A stretch of 64,000 nt of DNA from Epiperipatus broadwayi (lineage: Eukaryota; Onychophora; Udeonychophora; Euonychophora; Peripatidae), in contig JAQFVV010012489.1 in assembly GCA_028023455.1 (NCBI GenBank), positions 4,698,575 to 4,762,574 of the forward strand, written 5' to 3'. Positions 23,430 through 36,873 of this stretch are shown here, piece after piece. The notes beneath the pieces are model-generated. The model was not told the DNA's origin. It saw only the letters and a program-made list of their open reading frames with translations, and did no database searches. Numbering within the stretch: position 1 is the first letter of the stretch; the number at the start of each line of letters is the position of its first letter. Made by a program: the position numbers and the translations under genes.

Positions 23430-26330
23430 CAAGTATTTTCTGAACATAGTTAAATGGATTGTGCAAATTTTATTTGACTAAAAGCAGACTGGAGGACTGC
23501 ATTAAGGAAATGTCAAGTTTTAAGATCAATGTAGATGTTCTTGGTGAAACTAATCGTCCAGAGACAAGAGTTTATTAGAACAAATGAATGGATACATTTT
23601 TTTGGAAAGGCAGGAAAGACAATAAAAGAACATAAGATGTTAGATTTGCTGTAAAATCTAAATCAATATTTGCTATTGTTAGAAAAAATTGTATCAATGA
23701 AAAACTAATAATCTTACCATTCATCTTGCATAATGGTGCAAGTATTCATTTTATTAGTACATATTCTCCAATCTTAAATTCAGAATATGCAGAAAAGGAA
23801 AGTTGTTATTCATTATTGTATATCATTATTAGAGCAATACATTAAAAGATTATTTTTTGCTTGGATGCTTTAATGAAAATGTGTTGGTACAAATAATCAA
23901 CTTTGGTCAAAAGATTTTGGAAATAAAGAAATTAGGGCTGTAAATTCAAATGGAATAATAGCATTGAGAATGTAAATTCAAATAGTTTATTATTACTGAA
24001 TTTATGTATATCACATGAGATAACAATTACAATTATTTTGTTTAGGCAGAAAAATCACTCTACAAAAACATAAATACAGTTTTATTATTAAAAATGTCAT
24101 TGAATAGATTATATTATAGTTAAGTGTAAGAATACAAATTTTTTTATTACATAATCACTTATAAGATTATATTGTTAGGAAGATAAAAAATGATTACACT
24201 CCAGCATTAAAATAATTGCATTAGAAATAGACATTATTTCAGTTATATTCACAAGAAAATTGATATTCACTCTTTAGAAGAAACTACTATAAGCACTAAA
24301 TATCAAACACTATTAAACAGTAAAAGGCTGTCATATTACTAAAGCATGAAATTCTCTTAAGAAGTACAAGTAAATGTACTCTTGAATTCAGTAAAAAGAA
24401 GACTCAGGACTGTGTTTTTACTATTGATCTTGTTATTAATGATTTAGTTAAAAAACATGTGACATGTTTTGCTTCACAAAGTAATACATTAAATGTGGAA
24501 ATTCATAATCAATATAAAGATCTAAAAATAGAAGATCAACAACTGATAAAAGGCTTGAAACAAGTGATTAAAACTTCAATGAAGATAAAAATATTTGCTT
24601 ATTGTGATCATTCTAGATCTTTTTTTGATGCAATGAAAGCAGCATATTGACTTCAGAAATGGTATCACAAACCTATTAAATATACATAATTACACTTACA
24701 CATGATGATAGTGTTATTTTGAATAGGAGGAAATAATATTTTGGTCATCGTTTTAATGATATAAAAATTGAGATGGTAACTTTTAATATATTTTAACTTC
24801 ACATCTAGTTTTGAACAAAGTTAACCAGCTCAATGAAGTCAAAACAGTTTTTGTAATCTAAAAAAATATAAAGTCTGCACATCTGATGAAATACTCAAAA
24901 CTGTAAATTATGGTGGTAGTATGTTAGCTTCAAAAATAATGGATTTTTTTTAGGAATGTCTGAAAACATTAGGTTGTGCCATCTGCTCTTAATGATGATT
25001 TTATTATTCTAATTTTTAAAAGCAAAGGAAGAATGCAAGATTGCAGCAATTATTATGGAATATCATTATTATTCACTACAGCAAAAATACTTTCAAAAAT
25101 TTTGCTGAATATGTTGTTTGCAGATATAAATGAATGGTTACCACAGACTCAATGTGGCTTTAGAGCATGAAAAAGCACTATAGATAAGATTTTTGTTGCA
25201 AGGCAGATGTAGAAATAATCAGACAAATAAAGGAATCATTTATATAATGGTTTCATTTATTTGGTCAAGACATCTGAATCAATTAGTAGAGCAAGTTTAT
25301 CACATTCTTTGAAATTAATTGGTAGTCCATTAAAATTTATTTATATTATACAGTTTCTACCTAACTGAATATGAGTAAGAGATATTACGGCAGCTGAAAA
25401 ATCAGAGACATTTTTGAAATAAAAACAGGCAATTATTATCACTTTTTATAACAATGGTTTTTGGAATTGTTTATGGATGGATGGCTTAATAAACAGTGAT
25501 CAATGTACCAATACAGATTTGATGGAGAAAATTTTCATTTGAATTGAATAAAATAAAAACTGAGAACTTCATCTTCTTGTACCACATGCTCATAACTTGG
25601 GTATTTGTTGCCAGTTTAAAAGATAATTTAGAAAATGTTCTTAATGTTTTACTTGAACTTGTAACAAATATGGTTTAAGCTACTAAATATTACATCATCA
25701 CTATTTCTTATGATTGCTCATAAATGTTATTAAAACAGGCAAAACTCTCAATACAGTAGTGCCACTCAGTGCAAGCTAGTGAAATCAATGGATTCTGGAA
25801 GGCTTGTGTAGACACTAGATATGAATTTTATGCACAAGCCTTCTGTCACTCATTGATTACTCTGGTTTGCCCTGAGTGGCACTACTGTATGGATAGTTTT
25901 ACCTATTTAATTATGGTTTATTAAGTAATATTAAAAAAATTACAAGTTTTTTATAAGCTAATGGCAGAAAAAAATTCTCAGCAACTTTTAAATTAAATGG
26001 CTATCAACTTGAAAATGCAAATCAGTATAAATACTTTAATAATTTAATAAGTAGAAAGATTGACATAGTTGTTGAAATCCAGCACAGAATTCAATGTGCT
26101 ACTGCTTTCAACAAGTTAAAAGATAGAGTATTTTATTATAGAGAAATAACTGTTGCAACTAAATTGGCTGCATATAGGGCTGTTATTTTATCTAATTTAT
26201 TGTATTGATATAAAATATGGATACCCTGAAGTACAATGTAAAGGGGTTAGAAGAGTTTATTTAAGGCTCATCTCTAAAAGTTTAAAAATATAATGGCAGG
26301 ATTATAAAATCAACAATGATTTTTTAAACA
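23430..26330 (+). mobile_element. APE-type non-LTR retrotransposon (LINE), nearly full ORF2, decayed
   Basis: Successive plus-strand frames read as one LINE ORF2. First is an apurinic endonuclease: ADWRTAL near 23.49 kb, NRPETRVY near 23.55, FISTYSP near 23.75, then a degenerate region where the GDFN block should be. Next is the linker (HSRSFFDAMKAAY near 24.61 kb). Then the RT: FKSKGRMQDCSNYYGISLL at 25.02, LPQTQCGFRA at 25.14, IDKIFVARQM at 25.18. Last is the C-terminal region: EIQHRIQCATAFNKL at 26.08 and TVATKLAAYRAVILSNLLY at 26.15. Many stops and frameshifts make it a fossil. A foldback MITE (25690-25925) sits in the RT/C-terminal part, so the LINE is older. The clade within APE-type LINEs is unresolved. 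Confidence 0.9.
25690..25925 (+). mobile_element. Foldback MITE, family A, nested in the LINE
   Basis: About 180 bases (25735-25912) fold on themselves. The left arm has ATACAGTAGTGCCACTCAG and the right arm is its reverse complement, ending ACTACTGTATGGATAG. The preceding head, ATCACTATTTCTTATGATTG, matches the heads of copies at 14.35, 26.74 and 38.92 kb. LINE coding sequence resumes on the right, so this is an insertion into the LINE. Confidence 0.85.
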
Positions 26331-26950
26331 ATCAAAACTCTCTATACAATAGTACCACTCAGTGCAAGCCAGGGTAATCAATGGATGCCAGAAGGTTTAT
26401 GCATAAAATTCCTATCTAGTGCCTACTCATCCAATATCCCCAGACTATTTTCTGGCTTGTGGCCTTCATCAGTGAGGAGCCTTAGATCTGAGAGCACTGC
26501 ACATAGATCTTAGGATCTAATGCAACCCTCCAGCAGCCACCTTTTATCTCTACTTAATTACAAAACTATGAGAATCAAATTAAAAACACAATAATATTTT
26601 CAGTCTAAGTTCATTAGCTTATATAATTATATGGGTCTGAACTAATTCAGTTCAGTACCCATACATTTTGATGTCTTTGGCTCTTTAACAACCATAGCCA
26701 CCACTATCTTATTAGGCAGGATTGGTATTAAACCACTGAACTCACATGATCACCATTTTTTATGCTTGGTCATAACTGTTATTAAACAGGCAAAACTCCC
26801 CATACAGTATGCCACTCAGTGCAAGCCAGAGTAATCAATGGATGCCAGAAGGCTTGTGCATAAATTCCCTATTGCCTATTCATCAAATATTCCCAGACTA
26901 GTTTCTGACTTGTGGCCTTCGTCAGTAAGGATCCTTGGATCTGAGAGCAT
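26331..26950 (+). mobile_element. Family A repeat, two partial tandem copies
   Basis: AAAACTCTCTATACAATAGT begins the first copy (about 26336). It continues through the shared core (GCCTACTCATCCAATATCCC, CTTGTGGCCTTCATCAGTGA) and a longer internal part to a second head (ACATGATCACCATTTTTTAT near 26.745 kb). The second copy runs to GGATCTGAGAGCA at about 26945 and is cut off there. The internal part matches, in reverse, the copy at 38.95-39.3 kb. This is the longest form of the family in the window. Confidence 0.82.
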
Positions 26951-28149
26951 ATATATTGATTAATGAATAAATTTGTGTATGTTAATGATTAAAAGTAATA
27001 TATTTGAATTGATTTATACTCTCACTGATTATTATTGTCGTATTCAAATTTTCTTAGTATTTTTTTTTTTTGTAATTAATTCTGAAAATAGTTAACAGGT
27101 TTGATCAAAACGATAATTGTTGTTATGAATGAAGTTCTTCATTCAAAAATCAGAAATATAATGATTTTTCCTAAGATAGAAAGAGAGATAAGTGGGTGAA
27201 TAATTGAGAAGGTAGTTAAGTAAGTAGACAAATAAATATTATATGTAGTCATACAGATAGATTAATTGATAGATAGATAAGTATTGTGCGTATAATAAAT
27301 TAAGATAAAAATTAGATGAAAAACACTTCATGTTAAAACGTTAAAAAAAATGTATTTATTTTAAATCTTGACTTTCTTTGTGGACTGTTTTTTGCAAGTT
27401 TGAATGAAAATAAATTACAACTTCATTAAAATTCACAATGTTTATTTTATTAATAGATTATTAATAATTAAGTGACATATTGATTTAATTAATGTTTAAT
27501 TATTGAAAAAGCAATATTTGTTTTTTGGCCGTAAATTTTTTTTCTAAATAATAAAAAAAATTGAAACGAACTGCTCTTAATGAGTTTCTATTGATTATTT
27601 TTTTAATTAGTAGCAATGAAAAATATGATAAAAATTTTAAAAAATAATAATTTTAATTTTTTAAAAATTATATTTAAATTTCTTTATATAATTTCATTAA
27701 TATTCTTTCCGCTATTTGGCATTTAACAGTAGGAATATATTATTACTAACTTTATTAAAAGCTTTTAAATTAGATTATAAACCATGAACTTGTAACCTCT
27801 ATATTAAAGTTTTTACAAAAAGCAAAATAGAAAAAAAAAAAAAGCATTTATTTAATGTTTAAGTTTGTCTTCAAATTTATCTTGGAAATAAAAAAAAAAG
27901 AATTGAAAAACTATGACTTATATCAAGATATCAAATTTAGTATTCACGCATTTAATTTGAAGTTTATTCTGAAAAACTATCTGTTCAAAATTAAGTTTAA
28001 TTAGAGGAAATTTGAACCCAGACTTTTGAGCTCTCTATTTGTATTTAAAATATTAAGTTTAAATTTTAAATGAATACTCGATTATTGGAAAACGTAGGTC
28101 CATATTATTATTATATTTGAGTCTTTCTATTGATATTTTAAGAACAATA
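26951..28149. other. Anonymous AT-rich DNA
   Basis: No feature was recognised. The sequence is very A/T-rich with homopolymers. Confidence 0.55.
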
Positions 28150-28500
28150 TATGATTATTAGTTGAAAAGTTGGAGTGTGGAGTAGATTGAAGCCTGTCCA
28201 TTAAAGTATGAAGATCGTCTATCTTAATAAATATCTGAGCACTTATAGCATATATGTTTAGAGATGATAATCTGGACCAACTGATGATTGTTGGTTTAGC
28301 ATGAAATATGTATATTGGTGATTATTTATCTTTTCAACAAATGTGTGCTTGGGTGTATCAGTGTTATGAGATAGAGTGGAGAATGTTGGGTCATGTGAAA
28401 GTCTGTGCTCGTATACCCTATATATTACATATATAGACACAGGTATATAATAAGCTTGTGTTTCAGTTATTAATAGATTATGGAACATTTGCGCATTATA
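28150..28500 (+). mobile_element. Foldback MITE, family B, copy 2
   Basis: Shares AGTTGGAGTGTGGAGTAGAT, TGAAGCCTGTCCATTAAAGT, GATAATCTGGACCAACTGAT and the GTGTATCAGTGTTATGAGAT end with the copies at 15.1 and 40.3 kb, in the same orientation. The left inverted end is missing or diverged. The 76-codon minus-strand frame is incidental. Confidence 0.8.
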
Positions 28501-28699
28501 AGAGATAAGCAGAGAGTGAATTCATGAAATAAATCTACAGCCGTTCTACGATCATATTACAAAACTTAAAAGCAATTTCATATCATGTCATACAATAAGT
28601 ACATTATAAAAATTTAAAAATCACAATGTGATAGAATTAATAATGCATACATGCATACATACAGCAGTTTCCGAGAACGAGCAAGATTATTCCAACTCC

Positions 28700-30450
28700 A
28701 AAAAAAAAAAAAAAACGAAAAAAGCATTAGAAATGACTTTTGCAATGAGTATACAAACCAATCAGTGTATCACAAATATATCTATATATAGAACTTGCAG
28801 GTCCATTTTTTTTGTTTATTTGACATTTAGCAATCATTCCTTTAATTTCTTCAGCAGAAAAAAAAATCTTTTTGACATACTTCAACAGCATGTCTAACAG
28901 AAGCTCTTCAATGCATTATTTTTTTTCCCAATGGAAACAAACACTTTTTAGAATGTCTTTGAGATAATCTTTATAAGTAAATATTTCCTGCCTCTTCCAA
29001 GGAAACCATGCTCAAATTAATTTTACAAGTCCAATCCGATGATAGTATGATTTTATAATAATGGAGTTATAGTGTATCATTCAGCAAGTTGAAGAATATA
29101 TTGATTGTTTTTTATGATTTTTTATTGTATTTTTAAAATATTATGGAGAATCTTTAAATAATATTTTTTTCTAATACTTTTATATAGTGATTGATATGAT
29201 ATCTATGTCTCATTTATGGCAACTATGTTTCACTCCATACAATAAATTAAGTAAAATAACAGTTTTATATGCAGCTTAGTTTCTATAGTTATTTCCCTGT
29301 GATAAATGCATATTGTTTAGCTTGTTGAAAGCAATAACAGTATATTGGAGTCCATGTTGGACCTCTATATCTAAGTTCACCTTTCTACTTTTAAAATTAT
29401 TATGATAATTAAATTGCCTTACATTACCAAGATGTTAATAATCCGACTAAAAGTGGCTGAGGATTTTTTTTTCTATCATTGACCAATAAATCTTGAGTTC
29501 TTTTTACAACCAGTTATTAAAACAATGTCTTTAAATGTTGCATTGAAATATTAAGTACAATCATATTTAGAACAGCAAAAATCGCACAATAATTGATGCA
29601 AAACCCAGAATCCAAAAAAAAAAAAAAAGATGCAGTCTAGTTTTCAATTTTAATCAATTCAAATTGAAAATTCCACCAATAAAATCTACATTGAATTTAT
29701 ATCCCTGCTTCATTAAGCCAATTATAAACATTCCAAAAATAGCTACCATAAAAATTGACAACAATTTTGGAAAAAAATATGCTTCCTAGTTTAACATGAA
29801 TTCTTAGTTCAAGTAACATAGATTACCCATCTTTAGTAAAAAAAAAACATTTCTTCTCATTACATCTTCTGGAAGCTCTAATAATATGAAAATATTTGAT
29901 GAACAACTGACTAATTTCAAACAATGCCATAGATCTGTTTTGATTAACTAAATCAAAAGTCGTAACTCAATTAACAGAAGCAATATATAAATTGTTCTTG
30001 TTCTTCCTACATTTTTTTAATTTTCTGGTAACAACAATGCTTCTTGATTTTTTAAAACCAGACTGAATGTCCAGTAATCAAATAATTTATGATCTAAAGT
30101 CACATATTCAACAAAATACTTAAAAATACCATAACTGTAATTGATAATAATTACGGCAACCTTGTTAAGTTTCTTTATTTTTTTAAAAATAAATAGAATA
30201 ATAGAATTCATCTTTAAGATTAGATAGTGTAATTTTATAGGTCTATATATTTCTAACAAAATCCCAATATTTTTGAGGCTAACATAATACTATTATATTT
30301 TACATTTTCTTTCAGATATTTTATCAGGACCTGTAACCTTTCCATTTCTAAAATTACAAGGAGTTGTTTTAACTTCATTAAGCTGAATATATTTGTCCAA
30401 ATCTCAATATTTCATTAAATGACATCATCTCATCATTAATAATGTAGTTT
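28700..30450 (-). mobile_element. APE-type LINE fragment (RT to 3' end), decayed
   Basis: Minus-strand frames read, in order: a linker near 30.35 kb (EVKTTPC, then GKVTGPDKI); an RT block near 29.95-30.05 kb (IQSGFKKSRSIVVTRKL, KCRKNKNNLYIASVN, then FDLVNQN where the family has a 'FxKAFDxVxR' motif); a C-terminal region near 29.3 kb (QGNNYRNKLHIKLLFYLIYC, homologous to 26.15 kb); and a zinc-finger-like end near 28.74-28.79 kb (CDTLIGLYTHCKSHF). The catalytic Asp-Asp motif is not recognisable. Many frameshifts are present. The 3' part is clearly homologous to the fragment at 48.6-49.8 kb. Confidence 0.78.
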
Positions 30451-32394
30451 ATTACCATTAAACAATTACTATTTTAAAAAATATATATACTATAGTCCCA
30501 TGTTTAATAATTTTTTCACATTCTAATAAATTTTGATATTTTCTTGTAGATTAGTCAATCCATTGCCAATATTATTAACAATATCAGTCAGAGAATAGGT
30601 ATCTTGATATTTTAATTAGAAAATAAAAACTGATAAAAATGTTCAAACCTTACTAATCAGCAATTAGTTATTTTGGAGTCAAATCTGATTTTTTATCATT
30701 CCACTATGAAGAGCTACTAGAGAGGCCATGGATCTGCAGTTGATTATTTATTTCTAATTTTATCTTTATAGAATTACATTTATAATTGTATTTAATTTTT
30801 AATATTTTAATTACACACTATGAATACAAAAAAAAAACTTAAAAAATGGTTGACCATATTGGAGGATCTGTGGCATTCAAAAAAGAGAAGTCACTTGATC
30901 TTGGTCATCATTTTACCATTGTTAATTTTAAGTAATAAAATTTTATTCAGTCAAAAGGTTTCTATTTTAATTTCCTCAATTTTCTTGACAAAACATTTTG
31001 TACAAGAAATCACAAAATTTTATTTGGTATTAATTGAAAGTTTGCTAATCTTTCACGTGCACCTACATTTGTTTCTCAGACAGCCAATCAGATTTTTAAA
31101 CAGCTGTCTCTTAAGAACGATCAGGCTTTGATACACAACAGAGATTTTAATAAGAAAAGGATGGTATCAACCTTTTCTCAACTTAACTTTTATATATATA
31201 AGCCAGTCTTAAGCATCTTGGCCTGAAAGCTTGAATATATGAACATATACACTTATCACTCAATGTGTTACTAATTTAAGATATTATAGTGTGAAGTTGC
31301 CACCTATTGAGAAAAATCACTAACTTATTTTTAAATATTAGTAATTTCATATATATTTTATTCTAATATTTTAATTCCAAGAATGTTCAATAGTTATCAG
31401 ATAACTGAAAATGTGATAATTGAAAAGTCTTATAAACAATGCCTTCATGGCCTTCTATTTATCCCAGAAATCATCAACTTTGCATTATTACTTTGATAAA
31501 ATATTTTGAATAAATAAAATCTTGATAATTTTATGATGTTGATTAAGATTCATGATTATTTTTTTAAAATAATTATATAATATTTATTAAGAATCAAAAA
31601 TATAACTTATAATTTATTTGTTTTGTATGTATTTAATTTTTAAAAATAGAATTTTATATTTTCCTCTAACATATTAATAATGCCAAATATGATGAAAGCT
31701 GTTTACTAACACATCATCATTAACAGTTTGTTATAATATATTGCAATACTATAAAAATTATTAATTTTTTTTTTAGCATTTTAAAGCATAGTTTAATAGA
31801 TATATCAGATATTGATATTTATTCATTCACAATTTAAAAGCAAATGTCAAATAAAAAAGATTTTATCCATTTTCTATAATAAAACTTCTCTCCATTGATG
31901 ATGACAAATGTTGATTGTTTTAATTATGATGTAATTTTTTCAATATTTTCACAAATAAAATAACATTTAAAAAAATACTTATTTTTAAACAAAAATATTG
32001 ATCAAATAAAAAGCAAATTTATTATGTTCTGATGCATTAATAATGATTGAATATTAAAATTAATATTGAAAACATACAGACAGGAAAAATAACTAAGACT
32101 GTCACATTGCTAACACAGCAGAGAGGGTTAAAAGCAAAAACAATAAAGAAAAATATTCCATTTTTTAAAAATGGTATTTAATTAAAAATGCTAATGTAGG
32201 AGAAGAATGAAAGCAAGAAATAAAAAAAATGTTTATTTTTAAAGCATTATAAGTCATATATCACATAGTTATGATTAATTAAAAAATAATTGTATTTTAG
32301 ATGGATAAATGCAGTTCAAATATAAATCATTTTATTTATTTTTAGATATAATGATAGTGTATATACTTTGAAATAATAGTTATATATATATATT
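30451..32394. other. Anonymous DNA
   Basis: No feature could be supported. A 103-codon plus-strand frame at 30820-31131 lies beside the LINE fragment, has no recognised motif, and is frame-shifted relative to its neighbours. It may be diverged 5' sequence of an element. Confidence 0.45.
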
Positions 32395-32420
32395 TGATAC
32401 AAACACATTAAATTTTTAAG

Positions 32421-32423
<3 letters not shown>
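32395..32423 (+). repeat. 29-bp direct repeat, left flank of the 4.3-kb insertion
   Basis: TGATACAAACACATTAAATT followed by TTTAAGAAA. The identical 29 bases occur at 36845-36873, each preceded by a TA run. It behaves like a long target-site duplication around the intervening 4.4 kb. Confidence 0.9.
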
Positions 32424-32461
<38 letters not shown>

Positions 32462-35400
32462 ACCCTCACTTCTCGATATATGATATAATTTAAAATAAGA
32501 CTAGCTCAATTAAATCATTATGCTCAGCTAAAATATGTACAACTATCTTTAATATATTTTTATAATATTATAACTTATCAGATTAATATAGTTCAATATA
32601 ATGTACTAATTAAATAAGTATTTAATTAAAATCATGAGACTGTGAAGTGAAGTTACAATTGGTAATTGGATTTACATTGAGTCAATGTCTTTCCAAGACA
32701 CTGTCTCAATGGCATAAGAATACTATTACTTCTAATTATCTCATTACTAACTCTACAGCACTCTTATGACTTTTATAAATGAACTATCTTTAATAATAAT
32801 AGATAAATAAATCTCAATCTTTTGTTAAGGAAATATAATTAAACGATCTCAGGTTCTTCTAATTATCTTAAAGTAATAATAATTCATGTAGATAGGAATG
32901 ATAAGGGATTTAATATCAAACCTAAATACACCTAACTTATTCTAATAACAATAACTAACAATAATAATCTTTAGTGTATAGCTTAATCTTATCTATTTGA
33001 TTATACCATTAATCATTAAGAAAATAAGTAAATCATATACATGTCTTTCATTTCCATATAGTATCTTAATTTTAAAATATACCAAAATCTTATAATTTAA
33101 CAATCTGTGGCAATAAATAATATTATACTCTTATATTGTGCATTATAATTACTTTGTGACCATTGTAATATTATATGTTAATGTCAATCAATTTCTATAA
33201 ATTATATTAAGAAAATATTGTGTTTCTTTCTAAAAATAATAATAATAATAAATTCATATTGTGCAAATATTATGTATATTCAAATTATCTGTTGTCAAAT
33301 GCTGTGGTGTAAAATAATGAATTCGACACACTTTTAAACAACTTAAACAAATTTATTTACATCAACTTTAACAAATAACTTATTTACACTATTTACATTT
33401 ACAAATGGAACTAAAGAAAATAAAACAAAAATAAGAAAAATAATAATACAAGATTTTTACACTGTTACTATTTCCATAATCATAAATAGATAATTTATAC
33501 ATTTCTTTAAATGTTCTATCAATAACATTTAATTAAGTTTATGACTTTAATTTTAACAAACATCATTTGTTATCAATTAATATAAGAAAAGGTTTATGTG
33601 AAATATCATTCATGTAGCATATATGTAAATAAACAGACTTTAATAATTAAAATGCTACTTCACTGAAGTCTTACTGCTATTTAGATTATAATGTACTAGT
33701 ATGTATTACATTTACTATTAATATTACTCAAAGATCAATTAATGTATAAACTGATATAACTTTGTAATATAATAACAATTATTGATTATAACTATTTATG
33801 TCCTTCCGATATAATGTCATACTACATGTCTTATCAAAATATGCAATACGTATATGTTCTTTTAAAATAATATTTAAAATTATTCAACAATTTCAAATTT
33901 TTATAAAGTATTATATTAAATAAAATTCTATGATTCTTTTTATGTTTAAACTATTACTCTTCTTTACTTGTTATTCTTATTCCTTCCTAAAAAAAACTTC
34001 TATCTACAAAAGTCATTTTAACCTTATTTAACTTCAGAAAAATAGATGACCAATTTTAAAAAAAAATAATAATATTTATCCAAAATCTCATATACCTCAT
34101 CATCTATATACGTTAAGCCTTCAATCAAAATATAAATTTCTACATAAAATTAACTTAACTTATCTAATAAAATAAAAAAATAAAATATAGATTTTATATA
34201 CCTCTTACTAACTTGAAAAGAAAAATAAATAACTTACACTAATAATAAATCTAATTCCTAATATTGTAACAGAAACATTAAAATTTATTCACGAAAGAAT
34301 CATATAATTATTTCTAGGTTCTCATATTATGTTGTACTAAATTTACATCATCAATTTAAAGTATGCATATTAAAATAAAACTGCTATTATTAATCTTATG
34401 CGTGTATATTATTTAAATATTAATACATTCATTCAACAATCAAATAACATTTGGTTGATCTAAAGAAAACATAGCAAATACATCAAATTATTATTATTAC
34501 ATAATTTTTACCATAAATGATACTTCAATGTACAGTCCGTCACACGATGTCCTCCAGGATTTCAGTTTTACAAAATAATTTCACATTTACACTCAACAAT
34601 TATTCTTTAAAATATTACGTGTTGTATAATTATAAAATAAACTTTATGCAATAAAATGTTATATTAATATTTAGCTTTTTAAAGAAAAAAAAAATGTAAA
34701 TGTACCTTTCCTATCTTTAATAAATCAATAATTAATTAAATATTTATGTTAGTTAATAAATAAAAAACATATTACATAAAATCCAACGGTGTCTTCTTTT
34801 CACTATAATTGTTCTTTTTCCTAGGCACAAATTTTCACCAAACATTACTTCCTTTTCCGGTACATCACGTGTTTTTTAAAAGTTTTTATAGAATAAATGA
34901 AAACGTTCTTTTTTTTAAAAAATAAAATAAAAGTCAAAGTTAGTTCCACCATAAAATAAAATAATAATTAAAATAGTTTATGGAATCCGGATTCATTTCT
35001 TTTAAAGATGAAAATTATTTTAAAAGTTATTATTTTTAGTATTAGTCAATAGTTTATAAAGTTCTTATTTAATTATTTTTTTTAATTGATTTGGATATCC
35101 ACGTATATTTGATTTGCGCATTCCTTAACAGATATTTAGGTAAGATTACTTTTAGAGTCTTCTGTACGACCAGCGTTCAGACTTTAATAATATAATAATT
35201 TTTATATAGGTATTTCTTTACCCATTAAATTTCCAATTTATTTGCCTTTTAAAACTGTCAGAATTTAGTCTTTTAAAACATAAAGACTTAACAAGGCAAG
35301 TATTTATATAATTACTGTTAATTATCATATCTTTATCAAGATATGTATACTTAAATTTATACTTTACAGATACTTTCTTCATAAAGAAGTATTTCTCATT

Positions 35401-36764
35401 CTTTTAAATATCTGTTTTATAAAAACTAATTACAATCAGCTTTTAAATTTATATAAAGTCCAACGTATTACTTTTATGCATCTAATAACTCTCCTAGTTA
35501 ATCCAGCGTCTGTTAAATTTTTAGTATAAAGTCTCCAATACATTTTATCCTGATACGATGTTTTCATGACTATTTGATAGTAAATTGAGCTTCGATCGAG
35601 ACGATAGGAAATTATAATTAAAATTAGCACTGCATATTTGTCGGTAAACTTTTATAAATTATTTTAAAAAAACTACTCTCTTATAATTTTAAAACGATTT
35701 TGAGAGCGTCTATAATTACTTAGCTATTTCTAATAGCACACTTTACTTTTAAAAATTTCAATCACTATCCCCTCCGAACAATTGAACCTTGGTTTTATAC
35801 CCGAAGAAACTCCTCACTTGATTGGTGAATTAAACAATCAACTTGCTAGCTTATTTACATATTTTACCAACAAGACAGAATTAAAAATAAATAATGACTT
35901 ATTTAATATTTATTATTTATCACATTATTAAATTCTTAAATTAATCTTTATCATTTATTTAAATCCATTAAACATTTTTTTAAAATATACTTTCTTACTT
36001 TATTTCACTTTTAACTTTTATAAGATTATTTTTATAAACAAACTAAGTCTATTTTTATTCGTTATGTTTTTAAACAGTATTTTAAAAATCAGATTTAATA
36101 TTTCACATTAATTATTTTTACTTTTATCTCATGATAGCCAATATAATATTTATAAATTTTATAACAGAATTTTTAAAATAGTTTTGCAACTTTACTAAAA
36201 AAAACTCCCAAGCATGTGTGTATGTGTCTAACTAACATCTGTTTTACAACAGAGCTACAAACGCTTGTAATAATCTAAAAATAAACTAACAATTCATTTT
36301 TTAAAAATAAATATTTTTTAAAATAAATAATATCTTATAACAATTTTTAAAATAATAATTCGATATTATTAAAATCAAATATTAATCTTCTATCATGTAC
36401 TACTAATAATTAAAATATTTATATTCATTTATTAAATATTAATCTTTATCAACAATAAATATATGCATTTAATTTTAACTTGTCTTTTTAAAACTTTAAC
36501 TTTAAACATTCATTTATTAAATTTATTAATGCAGTATTGCTTATGGCCAGTTTTCCCAACCATATACTATTATCATTCCCATTGAAACGTCTCTCTCAAA
36601 CATCAGCACAATTTTTACATATCAAATACTCATGAATTACTTTAATTACACTTTTTAAAAGATTATCATAAATAAAATTAACATCATATAGCTAAATATA
36701 TCTTAAATTTAAAATTTTTTAAATAGATTGATACAACAATTTATGGAGACCCATACAAAAGGGC

Positions 36765-36844
<80 letters not shown>
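32424..36844 (-). mobile_element. 4.3-kb G-poor insertion with TGTRCCCT...AGGGYACA ends
   Basis: After (TA)n (32424-32458) the unique part starts TGTACCCTCAC (32459). It ends AAAAGGGCACA (36767), followed by (TA)n to about 36844. The ends are short inverted repeats beginning TG and ending CA, as in LTRs. Two similar copies of an LTR were not found inside, so a very long solo LTR or a TIR element are the options. The plus strand has far more C than G over most of the length (for example 33960-34140 and 36480-36600), unlike the flanks. A minus-strand TATA-like site lies at 35791-35799. There is no frame over 64 codons. Identity is unresolved. Confidence 0.6.
35770..35800 (-). promoter_or_regulatory. 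Candidate TATA-box promoter
   Basis: The minus strand reads GGGTATAAAACCAAGG at about 35787-35802, in a locally GC-richer patch. TTCAATTGTTCGG follows about 10-20 bases downstream, close to where an initiator would sit. An LTR-type promoter would explain it. In DNA this AT-rich a TATA string alone proves little, but the GC context makes it stand out. Confidence 0.3.

Positions 36845-36845
<1 letters not shown>
36768..36845 (+). repeat. (TA)n microsatellite
   Basis: About 38 uninterrupted TA units between the right end of the 4.3-kb insertion and the right 29-bp repeat. Confidence 0.95.
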
Positions 36846-36848
<3 letters not shown>

Positions 36849-36873
36849 ACAAACACATTAAATTTTTAAGAAA
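36845..36873 (+). repeat. 29-bp direct repeat, right flank
   Basis: Identical to 32395-32423 over all 29 bases. The sequences diverge immediately after (AAATG here, TATATA on the left). Confidence 0.9.

Noticed and set aside
30820-31131. 103-codon plus-strand open frame
   Set aside because: No recognised motif, hydrophobic low-complexity start, and beside a decayed LINE. Support is insufficient.
32459-36767. Full LTR retrotransposon with two LTRs
   Set aside because: No internal direct repeat of the ends and no gag/pol motif was found; kept as an unclassified insertion.
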